DNA from: Monoplex corrugatus
Taxonomy: Eukaryota > Mollusca > Gastropoda > Littorinimorpha > Ranellidae
Length of the DNA: 10,000 nucleotides
Assembly (NCBI GenBank): GCA_030674185.1
Contig: JAPXFY010000031.1
Span: 39,485,032 to 39,495,031 of the forward strand
Direction of reading: 5' to 3'
The first letter of the stretch is position 1. Every line of letters starts with the position of its first letter. Positions 1 to 7,464 of this stretch are shown here, one piece after another. Below the pieces are notes generated by a model. It did no database searches. It was not told the origin of the DNA and saw only the letters and a list, made by a program, of their open reading frames with translations. The position numbers and the translations under genes were made by a program.

Positions 1-1120
1 GGAAACATTAACATGGGCAATGAACAGAGCAGTTTTTAATGTAAATGATGGAAACATTAACATGGGCAGTGAACAGAGCAGTTTTTAATATAAATGATGG
101 AAACATTAACATGGGCAGGGAACAGAGCAGTTTTTAATGTAAATGATGGAAACATTAACATGGGCAATGAACAGAGCAGTTTTTAATGTAAACGATGGAA
201 ACATTAACATGGGCAATGAACAGACCAGTTTTTAATGTAAATGATGGAAACATTAACATGGGCAATGAACAGAGCAGTTTTTAATGTAAACGATGGAAAC
301 ATTAACATGGGCAATGAACAGACCAGTTTTTAATGTAAATGATGGAAACATTAACATGGGCAATGAACAGAGCAGTTTTTAATGTAAATGATGGAAACAT
401 TAACATGGGCAGTGAACAGAGCAGTTTTTAATGTAAATGATGGAAACATTAACATGGGCAATGAACAGAGCAGTTTTTAATGTAAATGATGGAAACAATA
501 ACATGGGCAATGAACAGACAGTTTTTAATGTAAATGATGGAAAAAATTAACATGGGCAGTGAACAGAGCAGTTTTTAATGTAAAGATGGAAACATTAACA
601 TGGGCAATGAACAGACCAGTTTTTAATGTAAACGATGGAAACATTAACATGGGCAGGGAACATAGCAGTTTTTAATGTAAATGATGGAAACATTAACATG
701 GGCAATGAACAGAGCAGTTTTTAATGTAAATGATGGAAACATTAACATGGGCAGGGAACAGAGCAGTTTTTAATGTAAATGATGGAAACATTAACATGGG
801 CAATGAACAGAGCAGTTTTTAATGTAAATGATGGAAACATTAACATGGGCAGTGAACAGAGCAGTTTTTAATGTAAATGATGGAAACATTAACATGGGCA
901 ATGAACAGAGCAGTTTTTAATGTAAACGATGGAAACATTAACATGGGCAGGGAACAGAGCAGTTTTTAATGTAAATGATGGAAACATTAACATGGGCAGG
1001 GAAAGAGCAGTTTTTAATGTAAATGATGGAAACATTAACATGGGCAATGAACAGAGCAGTTTTTAATGTAAATGATGGAAACATTAACATGGGCAGGGAA
1101 CAGAGCAGTTTTTAATGTAA
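1..1120. repeat. 49-bp satellite array, about 23 units
   Basis: Head-to-tail repeats start at 1, 50, 99, 148 and so on; the array is already running at the window's left edge. Units are nearly identical. They vary mainly at three places: the bases after GGGCA (ATG, GTG or GGG), AGAGC against AGACC, and AAATGAT against AAACGAT. A few units carry 1-bp deletions, for example near 518 and 584. The two-unit block 148-245 is repeated exactly at 246-343, so multi-unit duplications have occurred. Each unit boundary carries a 7-bp inverted pair, TTAATGT and ACATTAA, separated by 11 bases (for example 36-42 with 54-60). No coding potential is evident. This is satellite or minisatellite DNA; a centromeric or other role cannot be judged from sequence alone. 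Confidence 0.97.
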
Positions 1121-1255
1121 TGTGGGAGAATTGAATCGAGGAAGACAGATTGGAGTTTATGTAAATGAAAATAAAATGAGAGGAACAGAATTTTTGATTC
1201 TGGGTTTCCAACTTCTGCCTTCGATTTTGACTTTTGATTTACTTAATGATTCAGT
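1121..1255. other. Non-repetitive spacer
   Basis: This short AT-rich stretch lies between the 49-bp satellite and the T-rich simple-repeat block. I see no coding, RNA or transposon signal in it. An open frame starting at 1122 runs through it only because the downstream repeat lacks stop codons. Confidence 0.6.
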
Positions 1256-2137
1256 AGTTGTTGTTCTTGTTCTTGCTTGTTCATTGTCTTGTTCTTCGTG
1301 TTCTTGTTGTTGTTCTTATTGTTCTTCGTTGTTGTTCTTGTTTTGTTCTTGTTTTTCTTGTTGTTTTGTTTTGTGTTCTTCTTCTTCTTCTTCTTCTTTT
1401 CTTGTTCTTGTTCTTGTTCTTCTTGTTCTTGCTCTTGTTGTTCTTGTTGTTGTTGTTGTTGTTGTTGTTCTTTTCTTTTCTTCTTGTTCTTGTTCTTGTT
1501 GTTCTTGTTCTTGTTGTTGTTGTTGTTGTTTTCTTCTTCTTCTTCTTCTTGTTCTTGTTCTTCTTCTTGTTCTTGTTTCTTGTTCTTCGTCTTTGTTCTT
1601 CTTGTTCTTGTTCTTCTTGTTCTTGTTCTTCTTGTTCTTGTTTTCTTGTTCTTGTTCTTCTTGTTCTTCTTGTTCTTCTTCTTCGTTCTTCGTTCTTTCT
1701 TCTTTTTTTGTTTTTTCTTGTTTGTTCTTCTTCTTTCTTCTTGTTCTTGTTCTTGTTCTTGTTCTTTCTTCTTCTTTTTCCTTCGTCTTCTTCTTGTTCT
1801 GCTTTCTTCTGCTTCGTCTTCTTCTTGTTCTTCTTCTTGTTCTTCTTGTTCTTGTTCTTGCTCTTCTTCTTCTTCTGCTTCTTCTGCTTCGTCTTTCTTC
1901 TGCTTCTTCTTCTTGTTCTTTCTTCTTTGTTCTTCTTGTTCTTGTTCTTGTTCTTGTTCTTGTTCTTCTCTTTCTTCTTTTTTCCCTTCTTCTTCTTCTT
2001 CTCCTTCTTCTCTTCTTCTTCTTCTTCTTCTTCTTCTTCTTCTTCTTCTTCTTCTTCTTCTCCTTCTTCTCTTCTTCTTCTTCTCTTCTTCTCTTCTTCT
2101 TCTTCTTCTTCGTCTCTCTCTCTCTCTCTTTCTTTTT
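1256..2137. repeat. TTG/TTC/TTCTTG compound simple-repeat block
   Basis: About 880 bases are made almost entirely of TTG, TTC and the hexamer TTCTTG, with almost no A on the + strand. The left part is TTG-rich and the middle is TTCTTG-rich. The right part becomes almost pure TTC, with the longest uninterrupted run at about 2012-2061. Because TTC, TTG and their frame shifts contain no stop codon, three overlapping Leu/Phe/Ser/Cys-rich frames of 299-406 codons stay open here; they are not genes. The nearly pure polypyrimidine right part (about 1975-2130) is of the GAA/TTC class known to form triplex (H-DNA) structures. Confidence 0.95.
2012..2061. repeat. Uninterrupted (TTC)n microsatellite
   Basis: About 16-17 perfect CTT/TTC units form the longest pure trinucleotide run inside the larger T-rich block. 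On the minus strand it is (GAA)n. Confidence 0.95.
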
Positions 2138-2170
2138 ACTGTGGTCTTCGTTCGTGATACTTTATATTTT

Positions 2171-2254
2171 GTTCTCTCTCTGTGTCTGTCTCTGTCTCTC
2201 TGTCTGTCTGTCTTTCTGTGTATCTCTCTTTTTATTTTTTTTTTACTCTAGTCT
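2171..2254. repeat. CT/CTGT microsatellite ending in a T-run
   Basis: CTCTCT, GTCTGTCTGTC and TCTGTGTATC motifs grade into a T-rich run near 2229-2244. A short CT run (about 2113-2130) also lies at the end of the preceding TTC block, with about 35 bases of mixed sequence between. Confidence 0.85.
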
Positions 2255-2295
2255 TTGTTCGTTTATACCTGGTTTTGTGCTCTATTTTGTTTTAA

Positions 2296-2380
2296 TTAAC
2301 CTTTTGACTCCCACACCTTATCCACCAACTGCAAAACCTTAACTCTTTGACTCCCTCATCCTATCCACCAGCTTCCTTGG
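2296..2380. repeat. 43-bp imperfect direct duplication
   Basis: Two copies begin with TTAAC at 2296 and 2339. They share TTTGACTCCC, a C-A-rich middle and TATCCACCA in the same order. The copies diverge at their 3' ends. The surrounding DNA (2255-2498) is otherwise non-repetitive and shows no gene. Confidence 0.75.
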
Positions 2381-2425
2381 CTGCACCACGCGCATATGAA
2401 ATTGCTCCTTGAGCCTGATTTGACA

Positions 2426-2438
2426 CCCCCCCCCCCCC
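2426..2438. repeat. Homopolymer C13
   Basis: A run of 13 C residues follows TGACA. Length calls in such a run are prone to sequencing error. Confidence 0.95.
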
Positions 2439-2498
2439 ACGTACAAACTGATACAGGCAGATTGGAAGGGGAAGGTCAACCTCTGCGCAAGCAGGCCT

Positions 2499-3999
2499 AA
2501 AAAACAAACAAAATCAAACAAAAAACAACAAAATCAAACAAAAAACAAAAAAAAAACACACAAAATCAAACAAAAACAACAAAAAATGCACAACAAAAAA
2601 CACAAAACAAACAAAAACAACACAAAAACAAACAAAAAACAAACAAAAATCAAACAAAAAAACAAACAAAAAACAAACAAAAAACAAACAAAAATCAAAC
2701 AAAAAACAAACAAAAACAAACAAAAATCAAACAAAAACAAACAAAAAACAAACAAAAAACAAACAAAAAACAAACAAAAAACAAACAAAAAACAAACAAA
2801 AATCAAACAAAAAACAACAAAAAACAAACAAAAACAAACAAAAAACAAACAAAAAACAAACAAAAACAAACAAAAACAAACAAAATCAAACAAAAATCAA
2901 ACAAAAAACAAACAAAAAACACAAAAAAACAAACAAAAAACAAACAAAAAACAAACAAAAAACAAACAAAAACAAACAAAAATCAAACAAAAAACAAACA
3001 AAAAACAAACAAAAACAAACAAAAATCAAAAACAAAAAACAAACAAAAATCAAACAAAAAATCAAACAAAAAAACAAACAAAAAACAAACAAAAAACAAA
3101 AAAAAACAAACACAAAAAAACACAACAAAAACAAACAAAAAACAAACAAAAAACAAACAAAAAACAAAAAACAAACAAAAAAACAAAAAACAAAAACAAA
3201 AAACAAACAAAAAACAAACAAAAAACAAAAAAACAAACAAAAAAAAAAAAACAAACAACAAAAAACAAACAAAAAACAAAAAAAAACACAAAAAAAAACA
3301 AAAAAACAAACAAAAAAAACACAAAAAACACAAAAAACAAACAAAAAACACAAAAAAAAACAAACAAAAAACAAACAAAAAAACAAAAAACAAAACAAAA
3401 AACAAACAAAAAACACAAAAAAACACAAAAAACACAAAAAACAAACAAACAAAAAAACAAAAAAACAAAACAAAAAACAAACAAAAAACACAAAAAACAC
3501 AAAAAAACACAAAAAACAAAAACAAAAAAAACAAAAAAAAACAAAAAACAAAACAAAAAAACAAACAAAAAAAAACAAAAAACAAACACAAAAAAAAACA
3601 AACAAAAAACAAACAAACAAAAACACAAAAAAACAACAAAAAAAACAAACAAAAAACACAAAAAACAAACAAAAAAAACAAACAAAAAAAACAAACAAAA
3701 AACACAAAAATCAAACAAAAAACAAACAAAAAACAAACAAAAAACACAAAAAAACACAAAAATCAAACAAAAATCAAACAAAAAACAAACAAAAAACAAA
3801 CCAAAAAACAAACAAAAACCAAACAAAAAACAAACAAAAAAACCAAACAAAAAACAAACAAAAAACAAACAAAAAACAAACAAAAAACACAACAAACAAA
3901 CAAAAATCAAACAAAAAACAAACAAAAAACAAACAAAAATCAAACAAAAAACACAAAAAACAAACAAAAAACAAACAAAAATCAAACAAACAAAAAAAA
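2499..3999. repeat. 11-bp A/C repeat block with regularly spaced A-tracts
   Basis: This 1.5-kb block consists of A and C with occasional T and, as far as I can see, one G (2588). The basic unit is CAAACAAAAAA (11 bases), with CAAACAAAAAT and 10-base versions as common variants. The central part (about 3240-3700) is more irregular, with longer A runs and CACAAAA motifs. The period gives A5-A6 tracts about every 10-11 bases, close to one helical turn, over much of the block. The long Lys/Asn/Gln/Thr frame on the + strand (2586-4082) and the Phe/Cys/Val/Leu frames on the - strand are artefacts of a composition that contains almost no stop codons. It begins right after mixed sequence ending in AGGCCT, so an expanded A-rich tail of an old retroposed element is one possible origin. 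Confidence 0.95.
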
Positions 4000-4348
4000 G
4001 GTCAATAGAACGCACGTTGCCGGCTGTGCACATAATATTTGCAGTTAATGAAATTTGTAACGGGAATCGTATTTGTCCATAAATCATGATGTCATCTGTG
4101 AGGGACAAAAAAAACGTCAGGTTTTAATGATGTCAGATCAGTGTTTCCTTCCCTCCTTTCCTTTCCCCTCCCCCCGGGACTCTATCCCCTCCTCACCCCC
4201 ACTCTGTCCTCCCATCCCGTACCCCCCGCTTTCCGCGTGGCGTTTTTTTTTTCTTTTCTTATTTTTTTTTTTTCTTTCTAAAAGACACGTGTCCATTTCT
4301 ATATAGAGCCGATAACGGAAGTGAATGGTTTTTTCTTTCAGATTCACT

Positions 4349-4372
4349 CCCTTCCCCCCTCCCCCTCCCCCC
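4349..4372 (-). other. Putative G-quadruplex motif on the minus strand
   Basis: Four C-runs of 3, 6, 5 and 6 bases are separated by loops of 2, 1 and 1 base on the + strand. The minus strand therefore fits the G3+N1-7 four-run rule with very short loops. Formation in the cell is inference. Confidence 0.6.
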
Positions 4373-4400
4373 ACCGCTCCTCGGGATTTTGTGTTTCTTA

Positions 4401-4426
4401 TTGTTGTTGTTGTTGTTGTTGTTGTT
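4401..4426. repeat. (TTG)8 microsatellite
   Basis: An uninterrupted TTG trinucleotide run lies just upstream of the 60-bp satellite. Similar TTG runs occur at 7950-7976 and 9433-9478. Confidence 0.95.
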
Positions 4427-4706
4427 CTAAAGGGAGTTTGTTTCAAATCGACATAATGGCTGCACAGCATAAGTCAAATAGCGTACATAAAGTATGCAGA
4501 CTGCGCAACAACATAAGAGCTGCACAGGATGGGCCGAACATCATGCATACAGTATGCAGACTGCGCAGCAACATAACGCCTATACAGCGCAGGGCGAACA
4601 GTATGCAGACTGCGCAGCAACAGAAAGGCTGCATAGTATAGGCCAAACGGCAAGCATACATATGCAGACTGCGCAGTAACACACTGCCTGCACAGCGTAG
4701 ACCAAA

Positions 4707-5216
4707 TCATCATCATCATCATCAGGTGCCTGCCGCATGGCGTTGGCGATCATGGACTTCCAGCTGTCTCTATCTCTCGTTGACCCTAGCATCTCCCCCA
4801 CCCTCCTCGTCCCCAGCCACCCTCAAGTCCGTCCAGCATTTTCTCCCTGGGTCTACCTGGTGCTCTCTTTCCCTCCAGCTTTCCCGTTGTGATCAGGTGC
4901 TCCAAATCCCCCTTCCTCGTAAAATGGCCTATAAATGTTGCCTGTCTTTTCCTAATCTTCCTTATGAGTGATCTACTTGTGTCTGCCTCCATCAAGACTG
5001 TCTCGTTTGTTTTCTTTGTTGTCCATGGAACCCTCAACATTCTTCTGAGAAACCACATCTCGGCTGCCTCAATCTTGTTCTGGCTTTGTTTGTTGACTGT
5101 CCACGCCTCGCATCCGTACAACAGTATTGGTTCTATATAACATTCAAGGACTCTCTTCCTGATGTTAATTGACAGGCATTTGTTGGTAAGAATGCTTGTC
5201 ATCTTCTTGAATGCTG
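4707..5216 (-). mobile_element. 5'-truncated non-LTR retrotransposon (RTE-like LINE), antisense copy
   Basis: Read on the minus strand this is the 3' end of a LINE: the end of the reverse-transcriptase polyprotein, a stop, about 60 bases of 3' UTR and a (TGA)6 tail (TCA repeat at 4707-4724 on the + strand). The same sequence occurs in sense at 8561-9286; by eye I count about 7 differences over 190 aligned bases. The 5' junction lies at 5213-5216, where GCTG could belong to either LINE or satellite, a microhomology typical of truncated LINE insertions. The catalytic RT core and endonuclease are missing, so this copy cannot move by itself. The RTE-like assignment rests on remembered C-terminal sequence style and the short-repeat tail instead of poly(A). 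Confidence 0.88.
4786..5216 (-). pseudogene. LINE reverse-transcriptase C-terminal fragment
   Basis: In the intact element this is the end of the endonuclease/reverse-transcriptase protein that copies the element's RNA into DNA at a nicked target. The visible part begins at AFKKMTSILTNK, after the FKYLG motif seen in the other copy. It includes ILLYGCEAWTV, MWFLRRMLRVPW, a Lys/Arg-rich stretch, FIGHF and GKRAPGRPR, ending at the TAG complement at 4786-4788. There is no internal stop in the LINE-derived part. The frame stays open upstream to about 5400, but that extra N-terminal part is translated 60-bp satellite, giving a chance chimera of 204 codons. It has no AUG at its far end (the codon at 5398-5400 is GTG on the minus strand). 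No catalytic residues are present, so it is a dead fragment. Confidence 0.85.
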
Positions 5217-5416
5217 CATAATGTAAACCAAACAGCATGCATACAGTACATAGACTGCGCAGTGACACAACAGCTGCATAGTGTAAACCAAACAGCATGC
5301 ATACAGTACGGAGCCTGCATAGCAAAATGTCGCCTGCATAGTGTAGGCCAAACACACATGCATACAGTACGCAGTCTGCGCAGCAAAATATCGCCTGCAC
5401 AGTTTGGGCTAAACAG

Positions 5417-5708
5417 TTTCAGTTTCTCAAGATGACGTGTCCGCGCTGGGAATGAATTCCATATGCACTAACGTCTCACGTGCCATGTGATGGGGAAGAT
5501 CCAGAATGATCACGGCACAAGCCGTGCATAAATACACAAGCATGTGCAAAAATACTTAATTAAGCATGTGCATAAACCCACGAGCTGACCAGGTCCTGAG
5601 GTCCTATCTAGACAGTTCCATAACCCTGAGCTCGTAGGGGAGTGAGGTGGCAGAAACCTCATCTTTTCCCCGGGGGCCAGCACCGACGAGGGCGGACACC
5701 CATCCCCT
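5417..5708 (+). mobile_element. SINE-like insertion within the 60-bp satellite
   Basis: About 292 bases without the satellite landmarks lie between a unit that stops at AAACAG (5411-5416) and sequence that resumes at CATACATAC (5709-5717). That is the next expected part of the monomer, so the segment behaves as an insertion. Its first bases, TTTCAGTTTCTCAAG, followed by a region containing CCATATGCACTA, recall the head of a SINE family I remember from gastropod transcripts. I cannot verify this, and I see no clear RNA polymerase III box B. Internal features are a perfect hairpin (CACGGC-ACAA-GCCGTG, 5511-5526) and a direct repeat AAGCATGTGCA at 5538 and 5562. No open frame is convincing. Confidence 0.45.
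5511..5526. other. Perfect 6-bp hairpin with 4-base loop
   Basis: CACGGC and GCCGTG flank ACAA inside the SINE-like segment. No T-run follows that would suggest an RNA polymerase III or bacterial-style terminator. Confidence 0.5.
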
Positions 5709-5850
5709 CATACATACAGAAAGCAAACTGCGCAGCAACACAGCCCCAACTCAGTGCAGGCCAAACACACATGCGTACTGTACGCAGACCACGCAGTGAC
5801 ATAAGGCCTGCACAGCGTGGACACAAACATGTGCACCGCACGCGCATGCA

Positions 5851-6171
5851 AAGAAAACCTTGCCAGGAATGGAGTGAAGAATGGCCGAGAAGAATGAGAA
5901 AGAAAGTCGATTTGAATGCTGTCAGAAATGGGTATCCACGTGTGTTCGGGCTTCTGTAGCACGTGTCTGTTTCTATAATGTTGTGCGGATGGGTATAGGG
6001 GGGGTAGGGGTAGGGGTGGGGGTGGGGTGGGTTGTTGTAGGCAAGAGGGGAGCGGAGGGGAGGGGGAGGGGAGGGATTTTAAAGGGGGGAAATTACATTT
6101 GAATGAAAAGGCTTTTATGATTGTTGCTCTGAGCTCTCTGTGACGCTGTCTTGGTTTTTAACCTCTTGTGT

Positions 6172-6175
<4 letters not shown>
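5851..6175. other. Non-coding interval with G-rich tract
   Basis: I see no gene. A 73-codon open frame at 5881-6102 runs into the G-rich tract and becomes Gly/Val-rich by composition. The only marked structure is the G-run cluster at 5991-6075. The right end passes into the GT microsatellite. Confidence 0.6.
5991..6075 (+). other. Putative G-quadruplex cluster
   Basis: The stretch 5991-6031 holds at least six runs of three or more G with loops of 1-4 bases. A second group at 6047-6075 adds five runs of three or more G, separated by AGCGGA in one place and by single A residues elsewhere. Both fit the standard four-run quadruplex rule on the + strand. Whether they fold or act in regulation is unknown. 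Confidence 0.7.
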
Positions 6176-6234
<59 letters not shown>

Positions 6235-6262
6235 TGTGTGTGTGTGTGTGTGTTGTTTATAT

Positions 6263-6312
<50 letters not shown>

Positions 6313-6542
6313 GTGTGTGTTGGTGGTGTGTGTGTGTGTGTGTCTCTTCCTTCTCTTTCTCTGGTTGTCTGTGTGTCTGTCTGTGTGTCTGTCGTCGTCT
6401 GTCTGTCTATCTGTCTGTCTATCTGTCTGTCTATCTGTCTGTCTGTCTGTCTGTCTATCTCTGGCTTCTTCTCTCTTTTGTTTTACTCTCGTTGTTGGTC
6501 TTGGCTATGTGTCTGTCTGTCTATCTGTCTGTCTCTATTTCT

Positions 6543-6586
<44 letters not shown>

Positions 6587-6912
6587 CGTGCGTGCGCCTT
6601 TATCTCTGTCTCTCCGTCTCAGTCTCAGACTCTCTCTGTCTTTCTGTTTCTCTCTGTCTGTCTGTTTGTCTCTCTGCTCTCTCTCTCTCTTTCTCCTCTT
6701 TCTCTTTCTCCGTCTGTCTCTCTTTGTTCTCTCCTGTCTCTCTCTTTCTCTGTCTGTCTCTCTTTGTCTTCTCTCTCTCTCTCTCTCTCCCTCTTTCTCT
6801 TCTTATTGTCTCTCTTTGTCTTTTCTCTCTCACCGTCTGTCTGTTTCTCTTTGTCTTCTCTCTCTCAGTGTCTGTCTGTCTCTGCCTCTTCCTCTCTCTC
6901 TCTCTCTCTCTC

Positions 6913-6945
<33 letters not shown>

Positions 6946-7031
6946 CTGCGTGCGTGTGTTGTGTGTGTGTGTGTGTGTGTGCGTGTGCCTCTCTGTCTCT
7001 CTCTCTCTCTGTGTCTCTGTCTCTTTCTTTG

Positions 7032-7074
<43 letters not shown>
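6176..7074. repeat. Compound microsatellite: GT, AT, GT, CTGT/CTAT, CT, GT, CT, AT
   Basis: In order: (GT)n at 6176-6253, an AT-rich link at 6254-6275, (GT)n to about 6343, CTGT/CTAT tetranucleotides around 6361-6460, and CT-rich sequence from about 6541 to 6911 with a pure CT run near 6550-6580. Then come (GT)n at about 6914-6982, CT again, and (AT)n at about 7051-7074. Three long overlapping + strand frames of Val/Cys or Leu/Ser repeats, and one Arg/Glu-rich minus frame, are artefacts. The GT runs are of a type able to adopt Z-DNA, and the terminal AT run can extrude a cruciform. Confidence 0.95.
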
Positions 7075-7075
7075 C

Positions 7076-7352
7076 TTTCATAAAGTATTAAATGGACATG
7101 CTCCAAATATCACAGCTAGTCTCATCTCCATAAATCACACACGCAACATTAGAGGAGGGGAAAAAATAACAAAACACATTGATAGTCCCACCCCCGAGAC
7201 CTGGCCTGTTGAAATCCAGCCTCGTGTATTCTGGAGCTACACCCTCTGGAACACACTACCCGAAGACCTGTGAGAGTGTCTCAGTTTCACCATATTCTGA
7301 GAAGAAGACATTTAAAACATCTCGTGAACTGAGCCGTGGACTCAAGATCTGA
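7076..7352 (+). pseudogene. Decayed LINE reverse-transcriptase C-terminus (CR1/L2/Jockey-like)
   Basis: Translation from 7076 gives FHKVLNGHAPN, then HTRNIRG and FWSYTLWNTLPEDL before a stop at 7271-7273. This order matches the C-terminal tail of CR1/L2/Jockey-type LINE polyproteins, where a K.L.G.AP motif, a TRN-R stretch and LWN.LP follow the RT domain. After the stop, the frame one base over continues with a Ser/Lys-rich segment including SVSPYSEKKTFKTS up to a stop at 7350-7352. This resembles the family's usual ending and implies a single-base indel near 7271. The start abuts the AT microsatellite, so nothing upstream survives. It has no catalytic residues and is only a relic. It is a different family from the LINE at 4707-5216 and 8561-9286. 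The family call rests on motif memory. Confidence 0.65.
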
Positions 7353-7464
7353 TATCTCAATTCAGTCCCAGCCCGCAGAATTTTAAAAACTGGCCTGTTC
7401 GCTACCCGTCTTAATGTTTCCATCATTCTGGTGGTGTCAGCTTGGTGTTTCATGGTCCCTCAAT

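Larger units (their letters stand above)
4000..4447. other. Non-coding interval with C-rich, T-rich and TTG tracts
   Basis: I see no gene here. The left third is ordinary mixed sequence, with ATGATGTCA occurring twice (4086-4094 and 4127-4135). A C-rich stretch (about 4144-4222) leads into two T-runs (about 4244-4276). A second C-rich stretch lies at 4349-4372 and a (TTG)8 microsatellite at about 4401-4426. Short open frames in this interval have compositions set by these tracts and show no recognisable domain. Confidence 0.6.
4448..5850. repeat. 60-bp satellite array, about 10 units with two insertions
   Basis: Monomers carry the landmarks AGTATGCAG, CTGCGCAGCAACATAA, CTGCACAGCGTAG, CCAAACAG and CATGCATAC in fixed order. 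Units start at about 4491, 4551, 4600, 4660, 5245, 5305, 5366, 5718 and 5779, with a partial unit before 4491. The unit at 4551 lacks about 11 bases. Two foreign segments interrupt it: an antisense LINE fragment (4707-5216) and a SINE-like segment (5417-5708). The order of landmarks continues across both. Each unit holds an 8-bp palindrome CTGCGCAG, and in the best unit a nearly continuous dyad, TGCATAC-A-GTATGCA, at 4544-4558. Because 60 is a multiple of three, a frame stays in register, giving 20-residue periodic peptides on both strands; I do not regard these as coding. The last units (5709-5850) are the most diverged. Confidence 0.92.

Noticed and set aside
1..1120. CRISPR-like array of regular repeats
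   Set aside because: Units follow each other directly with no unique spacers, and the context is eukaryotic.
1122..2342. Open frames of 406, 324 and 299 codons, rich in Leu, Phe, Ser and Cys
   Set aside because: TTC/TTG/TTCTTG sequence has no stop codon in any + frame, so all three frames are open at once; no domain is visible.
2586..4108. Lys/Asn/Gln/Thr frame of 498 codons on the + strand and several Phe/Cys/Val frames on the - strand
   Set aside because: These are the translation of the 11-bp A/C repeat, with an 11-residue period and no complexity.
4086..4135. Repeated ATGATGTCA as paired transcription-factor sites
   Set aside because: Two 9-base matches 41 bases apart without a nearby gene or promoter do not support a regulatory call.
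4326..4341. Splice-acceptor-like pyrimidine tract ending in CAG
   Set aside because: No coding sequence follows, and T/C tracts are common in this interval, so chance is enough.
4321..4722. Short frames with 20-residue periodic peptides (QTAQQ-type or AAQSAY-type)
   Set aside because: The period is the 60-bp satellite read in frame. They occur on both strands and vary without regard to codon position.
6140..7106. Val/Cys and Leu/Ser repeat frames on + and an Arg/Glu-rich frame on -
   Set aside because: They are translations of GT and CT microsatellites. Only the last part beyond 7076 has non-repetitive, recognisable sequence, and that is a LINE relic.
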